From Parabacteroides goldsteinii DSM 19448 = WAL 12034 (lineage in GTDB: Bacteria; Bacteroidota; Bacteroidia; Bacteroidales; Tannerellaceae): 64,000 nucleotides of DNA. The DNA lies in assembly GCF_000969835.1 (NCBI RefSeq), contig NZ_KQ033912.1:1027126-1091125 (forward strand), read 5' to 3'. The position numbers and the translations under genes were made by a program. Shown here in pieces: positions 16,945 through 24,121 of this stretch (position 1 is its first letter; the number at the start of each line of letters is the position of its first letter). The notes beneath the pieces were generated by a model. The model was given only the letters and a program-made list of their open reading frames with translations, was not told where the DNA came from and did not search any database.

Positions 16945-17583
16945 ATGAAAACACTGGAAAGATTAGTTGCAGAAAAATTATTAAAGATTAAAGCCGTTAA
17001 ATTACAACCGGCAAATCCGTTCACTTGGGCTTCAGGCTGGAGATCACCCATTTATAATGATAACAGAAAGACGCTTTCTTATCCGGCTGTTCGTAGTTTC
17101 ATCAAATTGGAACTGGCACGCGTAATCAGCGAAAAATATGAAAACGCAGATGCTATCGCAGGTGTAGCCACAGGGGCTATTGCACAGGGTGCATTAGTAG
17201 CCGATTTGCTTGGACTTCCATTTGTTTATATTCGTGCTACCCCAAAAGATCACGGACTGGAAAACCTGATCGAAGGTGAACTGAAACCGGGTTCGAAAGT
17301 TGTCATCATCGAAGACTTGGTATCGACCGGAGGAAGCAGTCTGAAAGCCGTACAAGCAGTACGTAATTTCGGTTGCGATGTGGTCGGTATGGTTGCTATC
17401 TTTACATATGGATTCCCTGTTGCTGTAGAAGCATTCAAAGATGCAAAAGTACAGTTGACAACCTTGAGCAATTACGATGCAGTCCTGGAAGAAGCCGTAC
17501 GCACGGATTATATCGACGAATCCGAAATTTCAATCCTCCAAGAATGGCGTAAGGATCCCTCAAACTGGAATCCTGGTGTTTAA
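16945..17583 (+). CDS. pyrE: Orotate phosphoribosyltransferase
   Basis: Joins orotate to PRPP to give orotidine monophosphate in pyrimidine synthesis. The 212 residues contain the substrate segment FTWASGWRSPIYNDNRK near the N-terminus, IAGVATGAIAQGALVADLLG, and the PRPP-binding loop VVIIEDLVSTGGSSLKA around residues 118-135. The next gene starts 16 nt downstream, so it heads a small operon with the SRPBCC protein and argH. Confidence 0.96.
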   Translation: MKTLERLVAEKLLKIKAVKLQPANPFTWASGWRSPIYNDNRKTLSYPAVRSFIKLELARVISEKYENADAIAGVATGAIAQGALVADLLGLPFVYIRATPKDHGLENLIEGELKPGSKVVIIEDLVSTGGSSLKAVQAVRNFGCDVVGMVAIFTYGFPVAVEAFKDAKVQLTTLSNYDAVLEEAVRTDYIDESEISILQEWRKDPSNWNPGV

Positions 17584-17599
17584 TCATAAATGACCCGAA

Positions 17600-18010
17600 A
17601 TGACAGAATTTGTAAGTGAGATCAAAACGATCCCCTATAACGAGGATCGTGTCTATGCAATGCTGTCCGACCTTTCCAATCTGGAACGGGTGAAGGACCG
17701 CATTCCACAAGATAAAATCAAAGACTTCGAGTTCGACAGCGACTCTTGCAGTTTCGCTGTCGATCCCGTAGGTAAAATAACTTTTCAGATCGTAGAACGC
17801 GAACCGAACAAAACGATCAAATTTACTACAACCAATTCGCCCGTGCCACTCTTCTTGTGGATTCAACTGAAACAAGTGGAAGAGGCCGATACGCGATTGA
17901 AAATGACGATACGCGCCGATCTGAACCCGTTTATCAAACCGATGGTATCAAAACCGTTGCAGGACGCTCTCGACAAAATATCAACAGTGATTGCCTCCCT
18001 GCCCTATTAA
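17600..18010 (+). CDS. SRPBCC (START-like) family protein
   Basis: A 136-residue cytoplasmic protein with the helix-grip fold pattern (SEIKTIPYNEDRVYAMLSDL, then alternating strands and a C-terminal helix ending DALDKISTVIASLPY). Members bind hydrophobic ligands in a cavity; the ligand here is unknown. It is conserved between pyrE and argH in Bacteroidales and lies 16 nt after pyrE and 11 nt before argH. Confidence 0.8.
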   Translation: MTEFVSEIKTIPYNEDRVYAMLSDLSNLERVKDRIPQDKIKDFEFDSDSCSFAVDPVGKITFQIVEREPNKTIKFTTTNSPVPLFLWIQLKQVEEADTRLKMTIRADLNPFIKPMVSKPLQDALDKISTVIASLPY

Positions 18011-18021
18011 TTCTCCGCATT

Positions 18022-19359
18022 ATGGCTCAGAAACTTTGGGAAAAAAATGTACAGGTAGACAAGGAAGTCGAAACATTTACCGTAGGTAAGGACCGCGAGA
18101 TGGACCTTTACCTGGCTAAATACGACGTTCTTGGCTCGATGGCTCATATAACGATGCTGGAAAGCATCGGGTTGCTCGCAAAAGAAGAACTGACGGTTCT
18201 GCTGGCGGAGCTGAAAAACATCTATGCCGTGGCCGACCGCGGTGAGTTCGTGATCGAAGAGGGCGTGGAAGACGTTCATTCGCAGGTGGAACTGATGCTT
18301 ACACGCCGCTTGGGCGATATCGGCAAGAAGATACATAGCGGACGTTCGCGCAACGACCAGGTGTTGCTGGATTTGAAACTGTACACGCGTGCACAAATCC
18401 GGGAGTTGGTAGAACTGACGAACGGCTTGTTCGAGGTGTTGATCAGCCAGAGTAACCGTTACAAAGAAGTACTGATGCCGGGGTATACGCATTTACAGAT
18501 TGCGATGCCTTCATCGTTCGGCCTGTGGTTCGGGGCGTATGCCGAGAGCCTGGCGGATGATTTGCAGATGATGCAGGCAGCTTATAAGGTATGCAACCGT
18601 AACCCGCTGGGTTCGGCAGCCGGATATGGTTCGTCTTTCCCGCTGAACCGACAGATGACAACCGACCTGCTGGGTTTCGACTCGATGGACTACAACGTTG
18701 TCTATGCACAGATGGGACGCGGCAAGATGGAACGTACGGTGGCTTTCGCTATGGCGGGCATTGCCGCAACGCTTTCAAAACTGGCCTTCGATGCTTGCAT
18801 GTTCAACAGCCAGAACTTTGGATTCATCAAATTGCCGGACCAGTTTACGACAGGTTCGAGCATCATGCCGCATAAAAAGAATCCGGACGTGTTCGAACTG
18901 ACGCGCGCAAAATGTAACAAGATACAGGGCCTGCCGCAGCAGATTACATTAATATGCAACAACCTGCCGTCGGGGTATTTCCGCGACTTGCAGATTATCA
19001 AAGAGGTGTTCCTGCCTGCTTTCGACGAACTGAAGGATTGTATCCGCATGGTAACGCACATGATGCGCGAAGTGAAGGTAAACGACCATATTCTGGAAGA
19101 TGACAAATATGCCTTATTGTTCAGCGTAGAAGAGGTGAACCGCCTCGTATTGGAGGGTGTGCCTTTCCGCGACGCTTACAAACAGGTCGGTCTGAATATA
19201 GAAGTGGGCAAATTCACTCCGAATAAAGCGGTCAGCCATACGCACGAAGGTAGTATCGGTAATCTATGCAATGATAGTATTTCTGCTCTGATGCAAAATA
19301 TTATTGACGGTTTCTCGTTTAGTAAAGTAAACGAAGCAGAAAAGGAACTGTTAGCATAA
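18022..19359 (+). CDS. argH: Argininosuccinate lyase
   Basis: Final step of arginine synthesis: argininosuccinate to arginine and fumarate. The ATG at 18022 (MAQKLWEKNVQVDKEV) gives 445 residues, the family length; the open frame extends upstream over the SRPBCC gene but that portion is unlike any lyase. Seen: SGRSRNDQV, GYTHLQIAMP and the fumarase-superfamily signature GSSIMPHKKNP near residues 278-288. Third gene of the pyrE operon. Confidence 0.96.
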   Translation: MAQKLWEKNVQVDKEVETFTVGKDREMDLYLAKYDVLGSMAHITMLESIGLLAKEELTVLLAELKNIYAVADRGEFVIEEGVEDVHSQVELMLTRRLGDIGKKIHSGRSRNDQVLLDLKLYTRAQIRELVELTNGLFEVLISQSNRYKEVLMPGYTHLQIAMPSSFGLWFGAYAESLADDLQMMQAAYKVCNRNPLGSAAGYGSSFPLNRQMTTDLLGFDSMDYNVVYAQMGRGKMERTVAFAMAGIAATLSKLAFDACMFNSQNFGFIKLPDQFTTGSSIMPHKKNPDVFELTRAKCNKIQGLPQQITLICNNLPSGYFRDLQIIKEVFLPAFDELKDCIRMVTHMMREVKVNDHILEDDKYALLFSVEEVNRLVLEGVPFRDAYKQVGLNIEVGKFTPNKAVSHTHEGSIGNLCNDSISALMQNIIDGFSFSKVNEAEKELLA

Positions 19360-19363
19360 ACAC

Positions 19364-19816
19364 ATGAAAAGAATATTTTTTTGTTTGGTAGTACTGTTGG
19401 CGATATCGTGCAATAAGGTAAACGTCTCGAATGTTCCTTATGCACGGGTATATCTGGAACTGGATTTGACCTACAAAGACAAAGACCTGGTAGGTGCTCT
19501 TAATTTTAAAGAAATAACATCTACCAGCGGTCAGAACTACGGTACGCAACTCGGATATTCGGGAGTACTGGTGGTTAGCGGATTCGATTCCAACGGTAAC
19601 ACCAAGTATTATGCCTATGACCTCTGCTGTCCTCACGAAGCAAATAAAAATACAATGGTCAAAGCTGACAATACCGGCTGGGCAGAATGCCCCAAGTGCG
19701 GAACCAAATACGAAATAGCGTATGGTACTGGAACTCCGTCAGATGGCCCGTCAGAATTTGCATTAACGAGATTCGATGTCACTCAGCAGGGGAACAAATT
19801 ATTAATCCGGTATTAA
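19364..19816 (+). CDS. Rieske-like lipoprotein with altered ligand set
   Basis: A 150-residue lipoprotein (Cys16 in LLAISC). The C-terminal half has a Rieske-like pattern: Cys89-Pro-His91, a 17-residue gap, then Cys109-Pro-Lys-Cys112, followed by YEIAYGTGTPSDGPSEFALT, much like the Pro-loop after the second Rieske box. In true Rieske proteins the second box is Cys-x-x-His; here the histidine is a cysteine. It may bind an iron-sulfur cluster of altered potential, or zinc. It lies 4 nt after argH but is functionally unrelated to it. A weak hairpin with a T-run follows at about 19817-19852. Confidence 0.65.
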   Translation: MKRIFFCLVVLLAISCNKVNVSNVPYARVYLELDLTYKDKDLVGALNFKEITSTSGQNYGTQLGYSGVLVVSGFDSNGNTKYYAYDLCCPHEANKNTMVKADNTGWAECPKCGTKYEIAYGTGTPSDGPSEFALTRFDVTQQGNKLLIRY

Positions 19817-19853
19817 AAAAATCATCCTCTAAAGAGATTTTTTTAGTCAAATG

Positions 19854-19884
19854 TTTGCAAATACAAAAATTTCGTCTACCTTTG
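19854..19884 (+). promoter_or_regulatory. Consensus promoter of the tRNA Gly-Leu-Gly operon
   Basis: TTTG at 19854-19857, N19, TACCTTTG at 19877-19884: a perfect TTTG-N19-TAnnTTTG promoter ending 20 nt before the first tRNA. Confidence 0.85.
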
Positions 19885-19904
19885 CACACGCAAACGAAAA
19901 CAAT

Positions 19905-19977
19905 GCGGAAGTAGCTCAGTTGGTAGAGCATAACCTTGCCAAGGTTAGGGTCGCGGGTTCGAGTCCCGTCTTCCGCT
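19905..19977 (+). tRNA. tRNA-Gly (GCC), copy 1
   Basis: 73-nt cloverleaf: acceptor GCGGAAG/CTTCCGC, anticodon stem TAACC/GGTTA around loop TTGCCAA (anticodon GCC), T-arm GCGGG-TTCGAGT-CCCGT. No encoded CCA. Identical to the gene at 20097-20169. Confidence 0.97.
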
Positions 19978-19996
19978 CATCTCTAAGAGAAGGGAT

Positions 19997-20081
19997 GCTC
20001 GAATGGTGGAATCGGTAGACACGAAGGACTTAAAATCCTTTGGCCATTGCGGCTGTGCGGGTTCAAGTCCCGCTTCGAGTA
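19997..20081 (+). tRNA. tRNA-Leu (TAA)
   Basis: 85-nt class II tRNA with a variable arm (GGCCATTGCGGCT region), anticodon stem AAGGA/TCCTT and loop CTTAAAA (anticodon TAA). The acceptor GCTCGAA/TTCGAGT begins with a G-U pair. No encoded CCA. Confidence 0.95.
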
Positions 20082-20096
20082 CATTTTGATTTAATT

Positions 20097-20169
20097 GCGG
20101 AAGTAGCTCAGTTGGTAGAGCATAACCTTGCCAAGGTTAGGGTCGCGGGTTCGAGTCCCGTCTTCCGCT
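20097..20169 (+). tRNA. tRNA-Gly (GCC), copy 2
   Basis: Identical over 73 nt to the tRNA-Gly at 19905-19977, separated by tRNA-Leu; probably one transcript from the promoter at 19854. Confidence 0.97.
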
Positions 20170-20176
20170 CGCTTCC

Positions 20177-20220
20177 AAAAGGCCTCGGTATTGCTTGCAA
20201 TATCGGGGCTTTTTATTTTG
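20177..20220 (+). terminator. Terminator of the tRNA operon
   Basis: 12-bp stem GCCTCGGTATTG/CAATATCGGGGC (two G-U pairs) with the loop CTTG, followed by TTTTTATTTT. Confidence 0.85.
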
Positions 20221-20233
20221 TAAATAGAGATAA

Positions 20234-20264
20234 TAAAAAAAGCCCCGCTCTAAATGCGAGGCCG
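20234..20264 (-). terminator. Terminator of hicAB
   Basis: Minus-strand stem GCCTCGC/GCGGGGC followed by a run of seven T, just after the hicB stop. Confidence 0.75.
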
Positions 20265-20268
20265 TGTG

Positions 20269-20607
20269 TCAGAACGAAGATGCTACTTGTTTTTCCAATG
20301 CTTCTTTTATAAATGCATTTATAGAAATCCCTGCTTGTTTAGCCAGCATAGCTATTTTATTATGAATTTCGGGCGAAATACGCACATTCAAAGAACCTGA
20401 ATAGCTTTTATGAGGCTCAATGCCTTCCTCTTCGCAATATGCCAGATAATCATCTACAGCCTCTTGAAAAGCCTTCCGTAATTCACTCACGCTTTCTCCC
20501 TCGAAATTCACAAGTGCATTAATGCCTTCTACCTTTCCAAAGAAGACATTATCTTTCTCGCTGAAATTAACAGAGCCGATATAATCTTTATAAGTTAATG
20601 TATTCAT
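20269..20607 (-). CDS. hicB: HicB-type antitoxin
   Basis: About 112 residues. The N-terminal partial RNase-H-like domain is seen as YKDYIGSVNFSEKDNVFFGK and GESVSELRKAFQEAVDDYL, followed by a ribbon-helix-helix DNA-binding C-terminus (LNVRISPEIHNKIAMLAKQA). It neutralises HicA and probably represses the operon. The ATG at 20607 is preferred over the one at 20622: a strong AAGGAGG ribosome-binding site lies between them, 6 nt before the second ATG. hicA ends 12 nt upstream of this start. Confidence 0.88.
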   Translation of the reverse strand: MNTLTYKDYIGSVNFSEKDNVFFGKVEGINALVNFEGESVSELRKAFQEAVDDYLAYCEEEGIEPHKSYSGSLNVRISPEIHNKIAMLAKQAGISINAFIKEALEKQVASSF

Positions 20608-20618
20608 CGTAGCCTCCT

Positions 20619-20876
20619 TCATTTAATAAATCCTGCATCAATCAAATCATTTAATACCTGCTTCATGGCGTATGTCTTAATGATATTGCCCGGATGCGGC
20701 TTATGCAGCATGATCGGACGTTTATCCTTATTCTTATAAACCACCCTCGAACCAGACGTTTTGCCTTTATTCGATTTTTCATAGCCAAAACATTTTAAAA
20801 GCTTTTCTAATTCATCAAATGTGAAATCTGACGGTAAAGCCTTAAAACGTTCTATAAGTTTTTCTTTAGTCCCCAT
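20619..20876 (-). CDS. hicA: HicA-type mRNA interferase toxin
   Basis: About 85 residues from the ATG at 20876 (MGTKEKLIERFKALPSDFTF). The double-stranded-RNA-binding-like fold is recognisable from the Gly-Ser-Arg block before VVYKNKD and the catalytic HKPHPGN motif, whose first histidine is essential in characterised HicA ribonucleases. The frame is open 14 codons further upstream but the promoter -7 element lies in that stretch, which rules out the longer form. Confidence 0.88.
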   Translation of the reverse strand: MGTKEKLIERFKALPSDFTFDELEKLLKCFGYEKSNKGKTSGSRVVYKNKDKRPIMLHKPHPGNIIKTYAMKQVLNDLIDAGFIK

Positions 20877-20892
20877 TTGGTTAATCTTTTTG

Positions 20893-20923
20893 CAAATGTA
20901 ACTATTAATTAGTTGCAAACAAT
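20893..20923 (-). promoter_or_regulatory. hicAB promoter with an operator-like palindrome in its spacer
   Basis: Minus-strand TACATTTG (20893-20900) with ATTG 19 nt upstream (20920-20923). The spacer contains AACTA-N5-TAGTT (20900-20914), a natural site for the HicB ribbon-helix-helix. TGCAAA flanks the palindrome on both sides as a direct repeat. Confidence 0.55.
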
Positions 20924-20942
20924 ATCATACTTACAATTTAAC

Positions 20943-21071
20943 AAAAAGGGCCATAGCATTTCTGCCACAGCCCTCCCTTCATAGACACACCAATATTTAT
21001 AACTATCGTATAAATATCTTCTTTACCTCTCCTATATGTCTTTTCTGAATAATCGATTAGACGCAAATATA
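20943..21071 (-). ncRNA. Candidate small RNA with its own promoter and terminator
   Basis: The 337-nt stretch 20877-21213 has no convincing gene. On the minus strand it holds TATATTTG (21064-21071, with ATTG 18 nt upstream) and, about 110 nt later, a hairpin with AGGGC/GCCCT outer pairs and a GGCA/TGCT inner helix followed by TTTTTGTT (20943-20974). This is the layout of an independent short transcript. The only reading frame inside is a 14-residue one beginning MKGGLWQ. Confidence 0.45.
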
Positions 21072-21166
21072 AGAATTAATTTAGCATTCCAATAACATTT
21101 CGGATGTAAGCGCTTAAAATTCGGCTTATAACAGTTATTTTGACGTTTTTTTCACAAACAATAAAA

Positions 21167-21200
21167 AAGCCCGGCCTGCAATCAGACCGGGCCTTATCTT
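21167..21200 (-). terminator. Terminator after the nfnA-nfnB pair
   Basis: Minus-strand stem GCCCGGTCTG/CAGGCCGGGC around ATTG, followed by TTTTTTATT. Confidence 0.85.
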
Positions 21201-21213
21201 TATCAGATACGGA

Positions 21214-22686
21214 TTATTTTCCTTGTAAGCCGGCATCCATCGCGGCAGCAGCCTTACGACCGTCGCCCATGGCCAGGATTACGGTTGCACCACCACGAAC
21301 GATGTCGCCTCCGGCATATACATCCGGCAAAGCGGAACGCATGGTATCCTGATCGACTACGATTGTTCCCCATTTGCTTACTTCCAGGCCGCTGAAGGCA
21401 CGCGGGATAAGCGGGTTAGGAGAAACACCGACGCTGACGATTACCTCGTCCACATCAATGGTATCGATGGCTCCTTCGATAGCCACCGGACGGCGACGTC
21501 CGGAAGCATCCGGTTCGCCCAGCTCCATCTTCTGCAAACGCATCTGTTTGACACGGCCTCTTTCATCGCCGATATATTCGATAGGATTATGCAGCGTCAT
21601 AAATTCCACACCTTCTTCCTTGGCATGTTTTACTTCTTCCACACGGGCAGGCATTTCCTCTTCGCTACGACGGTAAACAATCATAGCACGTTCGGCTCCC
21701 AGGCGGCGGGCTGTACGTACAGAGTCCATCGCCGTGTTACCACCACCGATTACGGCCACTTTCTTGCCTTGCAATACCGGCGTATCGCTCTCCGGATTGG
21801 CGGCATCCATCAGGTTGACACGTGTCAGGTATTCGTTGGACGACATGACACCAATCAGGTTTTCGCCCGGTATATTCATAAAGTTAGGCAGACCGGCACC
21901 GCTGGCTGCAAAGAAGCCTTTGAAGCCTTCTTCATGCAGATCGTCATAACTGATAGTCTTTCCGACGATGCAGTTCGTGACGAACTTCACTCCCATCTTA
22001 CGCAGGCCTTCGATTTCCACGTCTACAATCTTATTCGGCAAACGGAATTCGGGAATACCGTATTTCAATACGCCGCCAATCTCGTGCAGCGCCTCGAACA
22101 CCGTCACGTCGTATCCGCGTTTTGCCATATCACCGGCAAAAGACAGTCCGGCAGGACCGGAACCGATTACGGCTACCTTGATACCGTTCTTTTCTGCTAC
22201 CTCCGGTACGGAGATATTGCCGCTCTCCCGTTCGTAGTCGGCTGCGAAACGCTCCAGATAACCGATAGCAACAGGAGCCTTTTTCATCTTCAAGTGGATA
22301 CATTTGCTTTCGCACTGCTTTTCCTGCGGACATACACGGCCGCAAACGGCAGGCAGGGCACTGGTTTCTTTCAGGACCCTAGCCGCTTCCAGAAATTCAC
22401 CCCGTTCGATATTCTTGATAAACGTCGGGATATTGATACTTACCGGACAGCCTTCCATACAGGTCGGATTCGGGCAGTCGAGGCAACGTTGTGCCTCCTG
22501 CATGGCCTGTTCCTTCGTCAATCCCAGGTTTACCTCTTCCAGGCGGGTATGACTACGGTATTCGGCATCCAGTTCATTCATTTCTACACGGGGAATATCC
22601 GTGCGTTCTTTATTTTTTTTGCTTTTGCGCAGTTCTTCTCTCCAGGGTTCGGAACGGCGGGCTGCAATTAATTCTGCTGTTGTCAT
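21214..22686 (-). CDS. NfnB-like / glutamate synthase small-subunit-like flavoprotein
   Basis: A 490-residue FAD and NADPH enzyme. The N-terminus carries two [4Fe-4S] cysteine sets (Cys68, 71, 76, 80 and Cys115, 119, 125, 129), followed by the FAD motif VIGSGPAGLSFAGD and the NADPH motif VIGGGNTAMDSVRTA. Databases usually call it NADPH-dependent glutamate synthase small chain, but no large subunit is present. The gene 12 nt upstream encodes a partner matching NfnA. The pair therefore fits the electron-bifurcating ferredoxin-NADP reductase NfnAB, which balances NADH, NADPH and ferredoxin in anaerobes. Confidence 0.85.
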   Translation of the reverse strand: MTTAELIAARRSEPWREELRKSKKNKERTDIPRVEMNELDAEYRSHTRLEEVNLGLTKEQAMQEAQRCLDCPNPTCMEGCPVSINIPTFIKNIERGEFLEAARVLKETSALPAVCGRVCPQEKQCESKCIHLKMKKAPVAIGYLERFAADYERESGNISVPEVAEKNGIKVAVIGSGPAGLSFAGDMAKRGYDVTVFEALHEIGGVLKYGIPEFRLPNKIVDVEIEGLRKMGVKFVTNCIVGKTISYDDLHEEGFKGFFAASGAGLPNFMNIPGENLIGVMSSNEYLTRVNLMDAANPESDTPVLQGKKVAVIGGGNTAMDSVRTARRLGAERAMIVYRRSEEEMPARVEEVKHAKEEGVEFMTLHNPIEYIGDERGRVKQMRLQKMELGEPDASGRRRPVAIEGAIDTIDVDEVIVSVGVSPNPLIPRAFSGLEVSKWGTIVVDQDTMRSALPDVYAGGDIVRGGATVILAMGDGRKAAAAMDAGLQGK

Positions 22687-22698
22687 TTGTTTCAGTGG

Positions 22699-23496
22699 TT
22701 ATTTCTTTTCAATATCTTTATAAGCACCCAGACGCATAAGCATCTCATCGAAATCAACCTGGTGGGCATCGAACTCCGGTCCGTCCACACAGACAAACTT
22801 GGTCTTTCCGCCTACCGTGATACGGCAAGCACCACACATGCCGGTTCCGTCTACCATGATCGTGTTCAACGAAGCGACAGTAGGTATCTCATATTTCTTT
22901 GTAAGGGCTGAAACGAATTTCATCATGATGGCCGGGCCGATGGTTACACAAAGGTCTACCTTCTCACGGTTGATGACACTTTCTACGCCGTTTGTTACCA
23001 GTCCCTGGGTACCGTATGAGCCGTCGTCGGTCATAACGATCACTTCGTCTGAGTTTGCACTCATCTGTTCTTCCAGAATCACCAGGTCTTTCGTACGGGC
23101 CGCCAGAACAACGATCACCCGGTTGCCTGCCTTATGAAAAGCCTCAACGATAGGCAGCAGCGGGGCTACACCTACACCACCTCCGGCGCAAACTACGGTA
23201 CCTACCTTTTCGATATGGGTAGCCTGTCCCAGCGGACCTACCAGGTCGGTAATATAATCGCCTACGTTCAAATCGCAGATCTTCTTGGATGAACCGCCTA
23301 CAGCCTGAATCACAAGTGTGATGGTTCCTTTCTGAGTATCTGCACCTGCAATGGTTAAAGGGATACGTTCACCTTTCTCTCCCACCTTCACGATCACAAA
23401 GTGACCAGCTTTGCGTGAGCGGGCAATCAGAGGAGCCTCCACTTCCAGCTTCACGACATTGGCAGAGAAATGTTCTTTACTTACAATTTTATTCAT
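22699..23496 (-). CDS. NfnA-like FAD/[2Fe-2S] subunit
   Basis: 265 residues from the ATG at 23496 (MNKIVSKEHFSANVVKLEVE); the longer frame begins with unrelated residues and contains the candidate -7 element. It has the ferredoxin-reductase fold (IPLTIAGAD, CAGGGVGVAPLLPIVEAF) and a C-terminal cluster-binding segment DGTGMCGAC...FVCVDGPEFD with Cys221, Cys224, Cys236 and a nearby Asp216. Three cysteines plus an aspartate is the unusual ligand set described for NfnA. Also annotated as sulfide/dihydroorotate dehydrogenase-like. Cotranscribed with the downstream NfnB-like gene; a -7 element TATTTTTG lies at 23539-23546. Confidence 0.85.
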   Translation of the reverse strand: MNKIVSKEHFSANVVKLEVEAPLIARSRKAGHFVIVKVGEKGERIPLTIAGADTQKGTITLVIQAVGGSSKKICDLNVGDYITDLVGPLGQATHIEKVGTVVCAGGGVGVAPLLPIVEAFHKAGNRVIVVLAARTKDLVILEEQMSANSDEVIVMTDDGSYGTQGLVTNGVESVINREKVDLCVTIGPAIMMKFVSALTKKYEIPTVASLNTIMVDGTGMCGACRITVGGKTKFVCVDGPEFDAHQVDFDEMLMRLGAYKDIEKK

Positions 23497-23591
23497 TCTA
23501 ATCGCTACTGTTGATAGTTTATTTTGTTGATTTGCTTGCAAAAATATATCAAAAAAGTGAATCTATTAGTATTTTGCCAAAGAAAAAGGCT

Positions 23592-23975
23592 TTATTCGAA
23601 CAATCCTTCGTCGCGAAGCAGCATTAAAATCGCCGAATGGGGCACGATCAGGAACTTTTCGTCGTTAAACTTAATCTCGTAAGCGGCATTCTGCAGATAA
23701 ACAGCCAGATCGCCTTCGTGCGCCTGCAAAGGCAGATAATGGACGGCTTCGTCTTCCTTCTTCTCCCATACTTCATGCTCTTCCTTCTGCGAAGGCAGTG
23801 GAAAACCGGGACCTACCTTGATGATATAGCCGCTTTGTATCTTCTCCTGCTGTACGGTGGGCGGCAGGTAAAGGCCTGATTTAGTCTGACTCTGCGGATT
23901 CTTCGGCTTGATAAGCACCTTGTCGCCTATCATGATGAATTTGTCTATGTCTTTTTGGTCGATTGATAATTGCAT
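23592..23975 (-). CDS. GroES-like co-chaperonin family protein
   Basis: 127 residues from the ATG at 23975 (MQLSIDQKDIDKFIMIGDKV). The GroES fold is recognisable: GDKVLIKPKNP near the N-terminus, the mobile-loop region SGLYLPPTVQQEKIQSGYII, then KVGPGFPLPSQ, and a C-terminal YEIKFNDEKFLIVPHSAIL. It is longer than the 90-residue GroES because of an inserted acidic region (KEEHEVWEKKEDEAVHYLPL). No groEL is adjacent, so it is probably a divergent paralogue. A -7 element CAAATCTA (complement TAGATTTG) lies at 24009-24016. Confidence 0.78.
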   Translation of the reverse strand: MQLSIDQKDIDKFIMIGDKVLIKPKNPQSQTKSGLYLPPTVQQEKIQSGYIIKVGPGFPLPSQKEEHEVWEKKEDEAVHYLPLQAHEGDLAVYLQNAAYEIKFNDEKFLIVPHSAILMLLRDEGLFE

Positions 23976-24121
23976 AATTACTGAATAAATAGAATTAATA
24001 AATGAGAACAAATCTACAAAATATCTTTATATACGAGACGAATAAGTATAAAAAACGGCCATAGGCATTGCCTGACTCTTCTTTATTCTTATATTACGCC
24101 AACTTTATAACAGACTACAAC

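Noticed and set aside
17857..18021. 55-codon N-terminal extension of argH
   Set aside because: It overlaps the SRPBCC gene in another frame and is unlike argininosuccinate lyases; the ATG at 18022 gives the family length.
21589..22671. 360-codon open frame on the plus strand
   Set aside because: Antisense to the NfnB-like gene, which has complete flavin and iron-sulfur motifs.
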